Shown piece after piece: positions 6,117 to 13,504 of a DNA stretch of 46,083 nucleotides. Source of the DNA: Candidatus Kaiserbacteria bacterium RIFCSPHIGHO2_12_FULL_56_13 (lineage in GTDB: Bacteria; Patescibacteriota; Minisyncoccia; Phycocordibacterales; Phycocordibacteraceae). Within the stretch, counting starts at the first letter, position 1, and every line of letters begins with the position of its first letter. The position numbers and the translations under genes were made by a program. The notes below the pieces were generated by a model. That model was not told the DNA's origin, made no database searches, and saw only the letters and a program-made list of their open reading frames with translations. The stretch is from assembly GCA_001781625.1 (NCBI GenBank), contig MFLS01000002.1, positions 19,957 through 66,039 on the forward strand, written 5' to 3'.

Positions 6117-6131
6117 TGCTACCATCACGCC
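6117..6131 (+). promoter_or_regulatory. Extended -10 box for leaderless cca
   Basis: TGC-TACCAT (6117-6125) ends six bases before ATG 6132, so transcription should begin at or next to the start codon. Confidence 0.55.
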
Positions 6132-7595
6132 ATGAGCCATGCTGTGCCAAAAGAGGTTGCGGGCGTCTCCTCTGCCCTTCGCAACGCTGGTTTTGAGGCC
6201 TATTTGGTTGGTGGATGCGTCCGCGATCTCCTCCTTAGCAGAACGCCGAAGGACTGGGATATCACCACGAATGCCTCCCCGGAGCAAATCCAGGTCGTGT
6301 TTCCTGACTCTTTTTACGAAAATGAATATGGCACCGTGGGTGTAAAAACTGGCGCCCTCGATCCGGCTCTCGCCATTGTTGAAGTAACTCCCTATCGTAA
6401 AGAGTCGGGCTACTCTGACAAGCGCCGGCCTGACTCGGTTGAGTTTGGCGCCTCGCTCGAAGAGGATCTTGCAAGACGCGACTTCACCGTGAACGCCATC
6501 GCCCTCGGTGGCTCTCAAGGACAACCTGTTGACCCGTATAAAGGACAAAAGGACATAAAGGACAAAGTCATACGTGCCGTAGGCAAGCCAGAAGAGCGCT
6601 TTAACGAAGACGCACTCCGTATTATGCGGGCCGTGCGGCTTGTCGCCGAGCTTGATTTTGCCCTCGACACAGACACGGCCGCGGCAATGAAGTTACACGC
6701 GAAACATCTAGGAGCTATTTCACGTGAAAGAGTCAGGGACGAGCTTGTCAGGATCCTCAATTCAGATTCCCCCATGACAGCCCTAACTCTTGCACAGCAG
6801 CTTGGGCTTTTGGAGTTTATCGCCAAGGATCTCTGCCGGGGTATAGGCGTGGAGCAAAATCAGGCTCATAAATACGATGTTTTTGAACACTTGATGCGTA
6901 CCATGCAGCACGCTGCAGACAAGAGTTACAACTTCGAGACCCGCCTTGCTGGGCTCTTTCATGATGTCTCGAAGCCAGAGACGCGGCGTTGGTCTGACGA
7001 AAAGAATGATTGGACCTTTCATGGCCATGATGTTGTTGGTTCACGTGTAACAAAAAAGGCTCTAGAAGATTTGAAGTTTTCACGGAATACCATAGATAAA
7101 GTCGTGAAACTTGTGAGATGGCACATGTTCTTCTCTGACCCTGAAATAGTGACCACTTCAGCTGTGCGGAGGGTCATTACTAATGTCGGACAAGAGAACA
7201 TTGAGGATTTGCTGAACTTGCGGATTTGTGACCGCATTGGCACTGGGCGGCCAAAGGAGCAACCCTTTCGCTTTCGTAAATACAAGGCCATGGTAGAGCA
7301 GGCCCTGCGAGACCCCGTTTCAGTTGGGATGCTTAAGACTGACGGCAACCGGCTCATGGAGAAGTTTCGCGTGGAACCTGGGCCAAAGATAGGATGGGTT
7401 TTACATGCTCTTCTTGAAGAGGTGCTTGATAACCCAAACCTTAATACTGAGGAGTATATGGATAAAAGAGCGGCTGAAATGCTCGCCATGAAGGAGACAG
7501 AACTTAAGAAGCTGGGCCAATCGGGCAAAGAAAAGCGTGAAAAGAGGGAAGAGGAGGAGCTGAAAAAGATAATGGAGAAGCACCACGTTTGCTAG
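6132..7595 (+). CDS. cca: CCA-adding tRNA nucleotidyltransferase with HD domain
   Basis: It adds CCA to tRNA 3' ends, or is a related poly(A) polymerase. The 487-aa protein opens with the class II nucleotidyltransferase head: LVGGCVRDLLL, then KDWDITTNA with the metal-binding D-x-D, then RRDFTVNAIA. The tRNA-binding neck contains RFNEDALRIMRAVR. An HD domain (LAGLFHDVSKP) lies near residue 275, and the C-terminus is a charged Lys/Glu helix. Its role fits the context, since none of the four neighbouring tRNAs encodes CCA. Three AAAGGACA words fall inside the gene at 6541-6565 and encode the KGQKDIKDK stretch. Confidence 0.93.
   Translation: MSHAVPKEVAGVSSALRNAGFEAYLVGGCVRDLLLSRTPKDWDITTNASPEQIQVVFPDSFYENEYGTVGVKTGALDPALAIVEVTPYRKESGYSDKRRPDSVEFGASLEEDLARRDFTVNAIALGGSQGQPVDPYKGQKDIKDKVIRAVGKPEERFNEDALRIMRAVRLVAELDFALDTDTAAAMKLHAKHLGAISRERVRDELVRILNSDSPMTALTLAQQLGLLEFIAKDLCRGIGVEQNQAHKYDVFEHLMRTMQHAADKSYNFETRLAGLFHDVSKPETRRWSDEKNDWTFHGHDVVGSRVTKKALEDLKFSRNTIDKVVKLVRWHMFFSDPEIVTTSAVRRVITNVGQENIEDLLNLRICDRIGTGRPKEQPFRFRKYKAMVEQALRDPVSVGMLKTDGNRLMEKFRVEPGPKIGWVLHALLEEVLDNPNLNTEEYMDKRAAEMLAMKETELKKLGQSGKEKREKREEEELKKIMEKHHVC
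6541..6565 (+). repeat. Three near-tandem AAAGGACA octamers inside cca
   Basis: AAAGGACA occurs at 6541-6548, 6549-6556 and 6558-6565. Together with copies at 5792, 5853, 7800, 7836, 7848 and 7869 (either orientation) this makes nine in 2.1 kb. Confidence 0.6.
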
Positions 7596-7799
7596 AAACA
7601 AACAAGCCGCCCGTGAGGGTCGGCAACGAAAAAGGAGCGAGGGCGTTAAATGATAGTGCTACCGAGGAGAAATAGGGCAGCTTGTGACTTGTTTGCGCTC
7701 TCAAAGGGGAACGAAGCCCAAAAGATCCAATCGCGGATACGCCGCGGAGCCGTAGGCAAGGACCACCTTAACCGAGCGCGCTGATGCGAAAGACCACCA
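7596..7799. other. Intergenic region with several possible RNA stems
   Basis: No gene is convincing in this 200-base stretch between convergent cca and xth. CAAACAAG (7599-7606) can pair with CTTGTTTG (7688-7695), enclosing a GCCG-CCC-GTGA-GGG-CGGC hairpin at 7606-7624. The sequence does not show the conserved blocks of RNase P RNA, tmRNA or SRP RNA. It may be a small RNA or simple 3' flank. Confidence 0.25.
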
Positions 7800-7876
7800 A
7801 AAGGACAATCCGTCCTTTAGTTAGGATACTTGTGTAAAGGACATTGTAAAGGACACCCTGTGGATAAGTGTCCTTT
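7799..7876. repeat. AAAGGAC inverted-repeat cluster at the cca/xth junction
   Basis: AAAGGAC (7800-7806) with GTCCTTT (7812-7818), and AAAGGACAC (7848-7856) with GTGTCCTTT (7868-7876), form two hairpins, with a further direct copy at 7836. It lies where the two convergent genes end and may act as a bidirectional terminator, though no long T-tract follows. Confidence 0.5.
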
Positions 7877-8639
7877 AGGACAGATTTATAGAGACTGGGC
7901 AATGGTCAGAGCCGTAGATGTCCGCATGTATTTCTGCCCCCCGGACACGTTTCATAAGCTCTTGCGCGGCAAAAAAGTAGTCGAAGCGCCACCCCACATT
8001 CCTATCTCTTGCCCGAGTTACTAAATCCCAATACGTGTAAGCACCCGAACGGCTTGGGTTAAAGTGTCGGTACACATCCGAATAACCAGCCGCGATGACT
8101 TCGTCTATCCAAGCTCGCTCTTCTGGCAAAAAGCCCGTATTTTCTTCATTTTCTTTAGGTCTTGCAAGATCAATTTCTTCATGAGCGACATTTAAATCAC
8201 CACAAAAAATAACTGGTTTTTGTTTGCGGAGCCGCTCGGCAAGTGCGAGAAAAGCGTCGAAAAAGCGTAGCTTATAGTCGAGTCGTTCGGGGCCACGACC
8301 AGCGTTGGGGAAGTAGGCGTTCAAAAGCCAAAAGTCCTCGAACTCACCCCCGATCGTTCGACCCTCCTGATCGAACTCGGGTATTCCCATATTTATTATC
8401 GAAAGCGGTTCGATTCTTGAATAAAGAGCGACACCACTGTAACCCTTGCGCACTTGGCTTGAGGAAAAGAACGAAGAAAAACCCTTGGGATCGCGAAGTT
8501 CGTCCGGTACTTGATCGGGCGAGGCCTTCGTTTCTTGGAGGCAAAAGATGTCGGGCTTCGCGCCCTTCAAAAAGCTCTCCCAATAGCCGTTTTTCGCGAG
8601 CGACCGGAGACCGTTCACATTCCACGATACAAGACGCAT
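7875..8639 (-). CDS. xth: Exodeoxyribonuclease III (AP endonuclease)
   Basis: This is a base-excision repair enzyme cutting at abasic sites and degrading 3' ends. At 254 aa it matches the family length. Motifs in order are SWNVNGLRS (metal-binding Asn), DIFCLQETKA (Glu), NAYFPNAG (Tyr), FCGDLNVAHEEIDL (Asp and Asn), NVGWRFDYFF, and the terminal SDHCPVSI with catalytic Asp-His. All key residues are present. It starts at ATG 8639, six bases after a TAGAAT box set inside a palindrome, and is convergent with cca. Confidence 0.97.
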   Translation of the reverse strand: MRLVSWNVNGLRSLAKNGYWESFLKGAKPDIFCLQETKASPDQVPDELRDPKGFSSFFSSSQVRKGYSGVALYSRIEPLSIINMGIPEFDQEGRTIGGEFEDFWLLNAYFPNAGRGPERLDYKLRFFDAFLALAERLRKQKPVIFCGDLNVAHEEIDLARPKENEENTGFLPEERAWIDEVIAAGYSDVYRHFNPSRSGAYTYWDLVTRARDRNVGWRFDYFFAAQELMKRVRGAEIHADIYGSDHCPVSINLS

Positions 8640-8657
8640 GTGCGCATTCTAGCGCAC
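8640..8657 (-). promoter_or_regulatory. xth -10 box inside an inverted repeat (possible operator)
   Basis: GTGCGC-ATTCTA-GCGCAC is a 6-bp inverted repeat whose spacer is the minus-strand -10 box TAGAAT. The box ends six bases before ATG 8639, implying a leaderless xth mRNA. A symmetric site over the -10 would suit a repressor. Confidence 0.45.
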
Positions 8658-8661
8658 CTTG

Positions 8662-9555
8662 TTAACGGCTGCGGGAGTGGTACTTCTTGTGAATTTCGTG
8701 CAGGTGCGAGTCGGTAACGTGCGTGTAGATTTGCGTCGTGTTGATGGAGGCGTGTCCGAGGAGCTGCTGGACCGAGCGGATGTCGGCGCCGTTACTGAGA
8801 AGATCAGTTGCAAATGAGTGCCGCAGGACGTGCGGCGTTACTTTTTTCGTAATACCGGCCTTGATCGCGTAGTACTTGATGACGCGCTCGATCGAGCGGG
8901 ACGTGAGCCGCTCGCCGCGCTCACGCCCCTTCGCGATATTGACGAATAAGGCCTCGCCCATGTCCTTACGTGCTTGCACATACGCTTTCACCGCCTCTTT
9001 GGCAGAAGGGGAGAGAAAGACGACGCGCACCTTCTCGCCCTTGCCACGCACTGAAAATTCGTCCTTCGATAAGTCCAAATCAGCATCAAGAGAACAGAGT
9101 TCGGAGACGCGGAGCCCTGTGGAGAAGAGGAGCTCGAGGATGGCCCTGTCGCGGAGCGCTTTTTCGTCAGTGTCGTCTGCGGCCCTCATGAGGCGCGAGA
9201 GTTCTTGGGTCGTAATGAGGTCGAGCGAACGCTCGGGGAGCTTTGCGAGTTCAATTTTCTCGGGCGAGATGCACTTGATGCCCCGCTTTTGTAGATACTT
9301 GAGGAAGGCGCGTATGGCGATGAGGTAGTAGTTCTGCGTCCTTCGCTTCATCGAGCCCTCCACCCCATCCTGCCTATTGAGCCAGAGGCGAAAGTCGCGC
9401 ACAATATCCTCCGTAATATCACTCGGCTCCCTGATCTTCATTTGCTCGAAAAAGCGCGTGAGGTAATGGTCGTAATTCTCAACCGTTTTCACCGCGCGGC
9501 CGCGCTCTATCTCGATGTACTCCAAGAACTGCCGCTTTGCCTGCTCCGCGTCCAT
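8662..9555 (-). CDS. xer: Tyrosine recombinase, XerC/XerD type
   Basis: This is a site-specific recombinase, likely resolving chromosome dimers. It has about 297 aa, normal for Xer proteins. The N-terminal SAM-like core-binding domain (FLEYIEIERGRAVKTVENY) is followed by the catalytic domain with Arg in STGLRVSELC, a Lys region (VRGKGEKVR), H-x-x-R in TPHVLRHSFATDLLSNGA, LLGHASINTTQIYTHV, and the Tyr nucleophile in IYTH. ATG 9555 is preferred over GTG 9561 because TACTAT ends six bases before it. No integrase-style attachment repeats are seen beside it. CPR genomes often carry only one Xer, so it may act as a homomer. Confidence 0.92.
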   Translation of the reverse strand: MDAEQAKRQFLEYIEIERGRAVKTVENYDHYLTRFFEQMKIREPSDITEDIVRDFRLWLNRQDGVEGSMKRRTQNYYLIAIRAFLKYLQKRGIKCISPEKIELAKLPERSLDLITTQELSRLMRAADDTDEKALRDRAILELLFSTGLRVSELCSLDADLDLSKDEFSVRGKGEKVRVVFLSPSAKEAVKAYVQARKDMGEALFVNIAKGRERGERLTSRSIERVIKYYAIKAGITKKVTPHVLRHSFATDLLSNGADIRSVQQLLGHASINTTQIYTHVTDSHLHEIHKKYHSRSR

Positions 9556-9561
9556 ACGCAC

Positions 9562-9570
9562 ATAGTAGCA
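9562..9570 (-). promoter_or_regulatory. Extended -10 box for leaderless xer
   Basis: On the minus strand TGC-TACTAT occupies 9570-9562, six bases before ATG 9555. Confidence 0.5.
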
Positions 9571-9612
9571 TCAGAACATTGTGCGACATTCGACTTTCGC
9601 ATTCTGCAACCC

Positions 9613-9641
9613 TTGCGAGAATAATCAAGGTGTGGTAGAGT
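9613..9641 (+). promoter_or_regulatory. rpsO promoter
   Basis: TTGCGA (9613-9618), a 17-base spacer and TGG-extended TAGAGT (9636-9641) lie eight bases before the rpsO ATG. The transcript would start at or near the start codon. Confidence 0.65.
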
Positions 9642-9649
9642 TGGCTCAC

Positions 9650-9916
9650 ATGCTTACCACGAAGAAAAAGGCCGCCATCATGAAAGACGCGGCTCGTCAC
9701 GACACGGACACTGGTTCAGCCGAGGTCCAGATCGCGCTCCTTTCGAAGCGTATCGATGAACTCACGAAGCATTTGAAAAAGAATACGAAAGATTTTCATT
9801 CACGCCGCGGCCTCTTGCAGATGGTTGCTGATCGCCGCTCACACTTACGCTATTTGGAGAACAGCGATAAGCGCCGCTACAATGCGCTCGTGAAAAAGTT
9901 GGGGCTTAAGAAGTAA
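9650..9916 (+). CDS. rpsO: 30S ribosomal protein S15
   Basis: S15 binds the 16S rRNA central domain. At 88 aa it is full length, with DTGSAEVQIALLSKRI, LTKHLKKNTKDFHSRRGL and RRYNALVKKLGLKK as expected. ATG 9650 gives the usual N-terminus. It is not next to pnp, its common partner in other bacteria. No Shine-Dalgarno is present. Confidence 0.97.
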   Translation: MLTTKKKAAIMKDAARHDTDTGSAEVQIALLSKRIDELTKHLKKNTKDFHSRRGLLQMVADRRSHLRYLENSDKRRYNALVKKLGLKK

Positions 9917-9927
9917 TCCTCTCCGTG

Positions 9928-9960
9928 TGCTAGCATGGATGCGGGAGATATCCCGTTTTA
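9928..9960 (+). promoter_or_regulatory. Promoter and 5'-terminal hairpin for the NYN gene
   Basis: TGC-TAGCAT (9928-9936) would start transcription near 9943. CGGGA-GATA-TCCCG (9942-9955) followed by TTTTA sits exactly there. The rest of the leader to ATG 9990 is AT-rich. The hairpin could also terminate rpsO. Confidence 0.5.
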
Positions 9961-9989
9961 ATAACCGTTTATTTTCATAAGACATTTCT

Positions 9990-10505
9990 ATGGCAGTTAT
10001 CAAACATAAAGCCCAGCGTGTGGGCGTGTTTATAGACACGCAAAATCTCTATCACAGCGCCAAGCACCTTTATAAGGCGAGGGTCAACTTCGCCAAAGTG
10101 CTAGAAGAGGCGCTTGGTGGCCGCACCTTGGTGCGCGCTATCGCTTATGTGATCTCAACCGAAAGCGGGGAGGAGAAGAACTTCTTCGAGGCCTTGACCA
10201 AGATGGGCATCGAGACCAAGGTCAAAGACCTTCAGGTCTTTGCCGACGGCGCGAAGAAGGCCGACTGGGATGTGGGGCTCGCTATCGACGCGGTAAAGCT
10301 CGCCCCAAAACTCGATACGGTCGTTCTTGCGACCGGCGACGGCGATTTTATCCCCTTGATCCAATACCTTGACATGAACGAGGGGTGCCAAGTTGAAGTG
10401 ATCTCATTTGGTAAATCTTCGTCAGCAAAACTCAAAGAGGTTGCGCACGCCTTTACCGACCTGTGCGACGATCCGAAGCGCTTCACGATCGGGTATCGGA
10501 GTTAA
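9990..10505 (+). CDS. NYN-domain (LabA/DUF88-like) putative ribonuclease
   Basis: The 171-aa protein shows the PIN-like NYN fold: VGVFIDTQNLYHS with the first acidic residue near the N-terminus, KKADWDVGLAIDAV in the middle, and VVLATGDGDFIPLIQYL near residue 105. These acidic positions form the metal site of NYN nucleases, so an RNA-processing or RNA-decay role is likely; its substrate is unknown. The start follows an AT-rich leader without a Shine-Dalgarno. The membrane-protein gene begins five bases after its stop and is probably cotranscribed. Confidence 0.85.
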   Translation: MAVIKHKAQRVGVFIDTQNLYHSAKHLYKARVNFAKVLEEALGGRTLVRAIAYVISTESGEEKNFFEALTKMGIETKVKDLQVFADGAKKADWDVGLAIDAVKLAPKLDTVVLATGDGDFIPLIQYLDMNEGCQVEVISFGKSSSAKLKEVAHAFTDLCDDPKRFTIGYRS

Positions 10506-10510
10506 CAGTC

Positions 10511-11554
10511 ATGCCTCCTTCGCCGAACCGGCCTGAATCTGCAAAGGATGCGCCACCCGAGGAGCCGAAGCGCTTTATCAGGACGCTCGAGAGCGATGCG
10601 GCGGCGCTTCAGGAGGGGAGCAGGCCTGGATTTACCCAAGTTGATGGACAGGGAGGCGGCGCGTCTCAACGGATCGTCGAGGGCTCGGTGCTCCCACCTC
10701 CGCTCCCGCCTCCAAAGAGCGCGCCCTACGCGCCCCCTCCGCCCCCGACCCCTGCCTCAAGAGTCGAAGCGCCGCTCCACACCTATACCAGTGATTTTTC
10801 AGAACGCCTGAAGGAGGAGAAGGCCTCGACAGCGACCGTCCTTGCGGCAGAGGGAGATATCGGCCTGCGCCGCCCGCGTCGCTCTTTCGCCCTGAATGTC
10901 CCGCTTATTGCGGGCGGCATCCTGCTCATCATCCTTGGCGCGGGCGGCGCCTACGCGACCTATCGCTCTGTCTCGTTGCCCCAGCCGGTTACGATGGTGC
11001 CAGTGATCGCGGCACCTATCTTTGTGAACGAGCGCGAGGAGGTGAGCGGGGGGGGAACGACGCTTGCGGGCGCTCTCGTCATCTCACTTCAAAACCCGCC
11101 CGGCGCGGGGAGCATACGGCTCCTCTACACCCTCGTCGCGACCTCGACGGGGAACGATGTCTTTCACGCCCTTCAGTTCCCCGCACCGGGCTCCTTGCTC
11201 CGCAATATCAGCGCCGAGGGGAGCATGGCCGGCATTGTCGCGCTTGAAGGCGGCGCTTCACCATTTTTTATCCTTAAGGTGAGCTCGTACGGTGATACCT
11301 TTGCCGGCATGCTTGCGTGGGAGCCAAGAATGAGCGCGGACCTCGCGATCCTCTTCCCCCCGCAGGGCACAACGACACCCGCCTTTGTCGATGAGGTTAT
11401 CGCAAATCACGATGCGCGCGCACTCCGCTCCCCCGGAGGAAGGAGTGTGGTAGTATACGGATACTGGGACCCGACGCTCCTCATCATTGCGCGTGACGAG
11501 AACGCGTATACCGAAATCTTGCGGCGCCTCTCGACCTCGCGGACAGTACACTGA
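10511..11554 (+). CDS. Single-pass membrane protein of unknown function
   Basis: The 347-aa product starts at ATG 10511. It has a disordered Pro/Gly-rich N-terminal half (residues about 1-100, with PPPLPPPKSAP and PPPPPTP runs). A transmembrane helix (LIAGGILLIILGAGGAYATY, about residues 130-150) is followed by an extracellular Ala/Gly-rich domain of about 190 residues. The outer domain has alternating beta-like segments and no cysteine or known catalytic motif. I do not recognise the family. It sits in a probable operon with the NYN protein. An envelope or pilus-associated role is possible but not shown. Confidence 0.7.
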   Translation: MPPSPNRPESAKDAPPEEPKRFIRTLESDAAALQEGSRPGFTQVDGQGGGASQRIVEGSVLPPPLPPPKSAPYAPPPPPTPASRVEAPLHTYTSDFSERLKEEKASTATVLAAEGDIGLRRPRRSFALNVPLIAGGILLIILGAGGAYATYRSVSLPQPVTMVPVIAAPIFVNEREEVSGGGTTLAGALVISLQNPPGAGSIRLLYTLVATSTGNDVFHALQFPAPGSLLRNISAEGSMAGIVALEGGASPFFILKVSSYGDTFAGMLAWEPRMSADLAILFPPQGTTTPAFVDEVIANHDARALRSPGGRSVVVYGYWDPTLLIIARDENAYTEILRRLSTSRTVH

Positions 11555-11559
11555 CCGTT

Positions 11560-11575
11560 TGTTATACTGCAAGCA
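11560..11575 (+). promoter_or_regulatory. Extended -10 box for leaderless traR/dksA-like gene
   Basis: TGT-TATACT (11560-11568) lies seven bases before ATG 11576, the distance expected from a -10 to the transcription start. Confidence 0.6.
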
Positions 11576-11932
11576 ATGAAAACCGCGCACTTTAAGGCGC
11601 TCCTCATTCAAGAAAAGGATAAGCTCGAAGCAGAACTTTCGGGCATCGGTCGCAAAAACCCGGCGAACCCTAAGGATTGGGAGCCGGTCCCGCCTGCGAA
11701 TGGCGAGGCCGAATCTGATCTCGCCGACATCGCTGATCGCTCGATCGGTTTTGATACGAACGCTTCTATCGTCGCTGATCTCGAGACGCGGCTCAATGAG
11801 GTCACAGCCTCTCTCGATAGGGTGGAAAAGGGCACCTATGGGAAGTGCGAAGTGTCGGGTGAGCCGATCGAAGAGGAGCGTCTTAGCGCTGACCCCGCCG
11901 CCCGCACATGCCTCAAGCATTTAAACCAATAA
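11576..11932 (+). CDS. TraR/DksA-family protein with a degenerate zinc site
   Basis: The 118-aa protein has the N-terminal coiled coil (KALLIQEKDKLEAEL) and the DRVEKGTYGKCEVSGEPI segment typical of TraR/DksA RNA polymerase-binding proteins. The usual C-x2-C...C-x2-C finger is reduced to C-x2-S...C-x2-H (KCEVS and RTCLKH), so zinc may be bound by two Cys plus His, or not at all. The acidic tip has a DLADIADRS segment. It probably modulates transcription by contacting the polymerase secondary channel. It is leaderless and lies directly before comM. Confidence 0.8.
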   Translation: MKTAHFKALLIQEKDKLEAELSGIGRKNPANPKDWEPVPPANGEAESDLADIADRSIGFDTNASIVADLETRLNEVTASLDRVEKGTYGKCEVSGEPIEEERLSADPAARTCLKHLNQ

Positions 11933-11973
11933 AGGCCAACACAAGGGATACACCCGTCTCCGCCAAGGCTACG

Positions 11974-13494
11974 GTGGGGAAACGCGGGTACGCAAAGGTA
12001 ATGACAGCACAGCCCATAGCGGCTGCAGCCGAGATGATTACGGTCGAGGCTGATCTGACACGCGGCCTCCACTCTTTTTCAATCGTTGGGCTCCCCGACA
12101 AGGCCGTCGAGGAGGCACGTGACCGGATCGCGGCTGCAATCCGCCACTCAGGCTTCAAGTCGCCCAAGCAAGAGAATCGCCGCATCGTCCTCTCCCTCTC
12201 GCCTGCTGATTTGAAGAAAGAGGGCTCGCACTACGATCTCCCGCTTGCGCTCGCTTATCTCATCGCGTCGGGGAATCTGCAACCGCTCACGCCGCACCTG
12301 TTGTTTGCCGGCGAACTCGCACTTGACGGTACCTTGCGCAGGGTACGTGGCATCTTGCCGCAAGTGCTCGCGGCAAAGCGGGCGGGTATCAAAGCCGTTT
12401 TCGTACCTTCCTCGACCGCGCACGAAGCCCTTCTCGCCGAAGGGATCGCTGTGTATGCGCCCGCTTCGCTCGCCGAGGTCGTCGCACATCTCAAAGGAGA
12501 AAAGCGTCTCCCTGCATTAACACGCGACCCTCGCGAGGAACTCCCACCTCCCTCGATCGATCTCGCTGATATCAAAGGGCAGGAGAGCGCAAAGCGCGCT
12601 CTCGAGATTGCGGCTGCTGGCCGCCACAATATCGTTTTCTACGGGCCGCCGGGGACAGGGAAGACCATGCTTGCGCGTGCCCTCTCTGGCATCCTGCCGC
12701 CCCTCACTCCTGATGAGGTACTTGAGGTAACGGCGATACACTCGACCGCTGGGCTCCTCGGGGGAGGCGAGGCGGTGTATCACCCGCCCTTCCGCGCTCC
12801 GCATCATTCGGTGTCGCATGTGGCGATCGTGGGCGGTGGGGCCTTCCCCAAAGCGGGGGAGGTGACGCTCGCCCACAAGGGAGTACTTTTTCTCGACGAG
12901 TTTACCGAGTTTGACGCGCGGGCCCTCGAGGCCCTGCGTCAACCGCTTGAAGACAGGGTGGTGACGGTCTCGAGGGCCCGCGCGTCGATCACTTTTCCCG
13001 CTGACTGCATGATCGTCGCGGCGATGAACCCTGCCGAGACGATTTCGGACGATGTGCGAACCACGCTCCGCGCCGCGGCGCGCCAATCACGTCGCCTTTC
13101 GCGCCCTATTGTGGATCGTCTTGATCTGTGGATCGAGGTCCCCCTCGTCCCGCACGAGACCTTGGCGCGTCTCGCAACCGGCGAACCGTCAGAGGTGGTC
13201 AGGAAGCGTGTCATAGCGGCACGCACGCACGCCGAGAAGCGCATGAAAAAGCGCGGAACCACGAACGCGCATCTTTCAGGCCGCGAGCTTGATGAAAAAA
13301 GCGGGTTTTCACCCGCCGTGAAGGAGGTACTCATGCATGCCGCGGCGCGCATGAATCTCTCACCGCGCGCCTACCATCGCACTATGCGCGTCGCGCGCAC
13401 TATCGCCGACCTTGCAGGCGCGCATGAAGTCGCGCCTGCGCATGTGCATGAAGCCCTGCAGTATCGCCCCCGCGGTATGTTTGGATTTGAGTAA
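11974..13494 (+). CDS. comM: ComM/YifB-like Mg-chelatase-family AAA+ ATPase
   Basis: ComM is a hexameric helicase that drives branch migration during natural transformation. The protein has an N-terminal ChlI-type lon-like domain (VEADLTRGLHSFSIVGLPD), Walker A YGPPGTGKTMLARAL, FRAPHHSVSHVAIVGGG, Walker B LFLDEFTEF, the sensor segment MIVAAMNPAE, RLSRPIVDRLDLWIEV, and the C-terminal Mg-chelatase domain (LSPRAYHRTMRVARTIADL). GTG 11974 gives the conserved x-Y-A-K-V start, while ATG 12001 would lose it. The 506-aa length is normal, but the PNPCPCG-type cysteines common after MNPA are absent. Together with comEC and the pilus genes it supports competence. Confidence 0.93.
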   Translation: MGKRGYAKVMTAQPIAAAAEMITVEADLTRGLHSFSIVGLPDKAVEEARDRIAAAIRHSGFKSPKQENRRIVLSLSPADLKKEGSHYDLPLALAYLIASGNLQPLTPHLLFAGELALDGTLRRVRGILPQVLAAKRAGIKAVFVPSSTAHEALLAEGIAVYAPASLAEVVAHLKGEKRLPALTRDPREELPPPSIDLADIKGQESAKRALEIAAAGRHNIVFYGPPGTGKTMLARALSGILPPLTPDEVLEVTAIHSTAGLLGGGEAVYHPPFRAPHHSVSHVAIVGGGAFPKAGEVTLAHKGVLFLDEFTEFDARALEALRQPLEDRVVTVSRARASITFPADCMIVAAMNPAETISDDVRTTLRAAARQSRRLSRPIVDRLDLWIEVPLVPHETLARLATGEPSEVVRKRVIAARTHAEKRMKKRGTTNAHLSGRELDEKSGFSPAVKEVLMHAAARMNLSPRAYHRTMRVARTIADLAGAHEVAPAHVHEALQYRPRGMFGFE

Positions 13495-13504
13495 GTATTG
13501 AAAA

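Noticed and set aside
7596..7799. RNase P RNA, tmRNA or SRP RNA in the cca/xth gap
   Set aside because: None of the conserved sequence blocks of these RNAs could be found on either strand.
8662..9555. Tyrosine recombinase as an integrase of a genomic island
   Set aside because: It matches Xer in length and motifs, and no direct repeats or tRNA-based attachment sites flank it.
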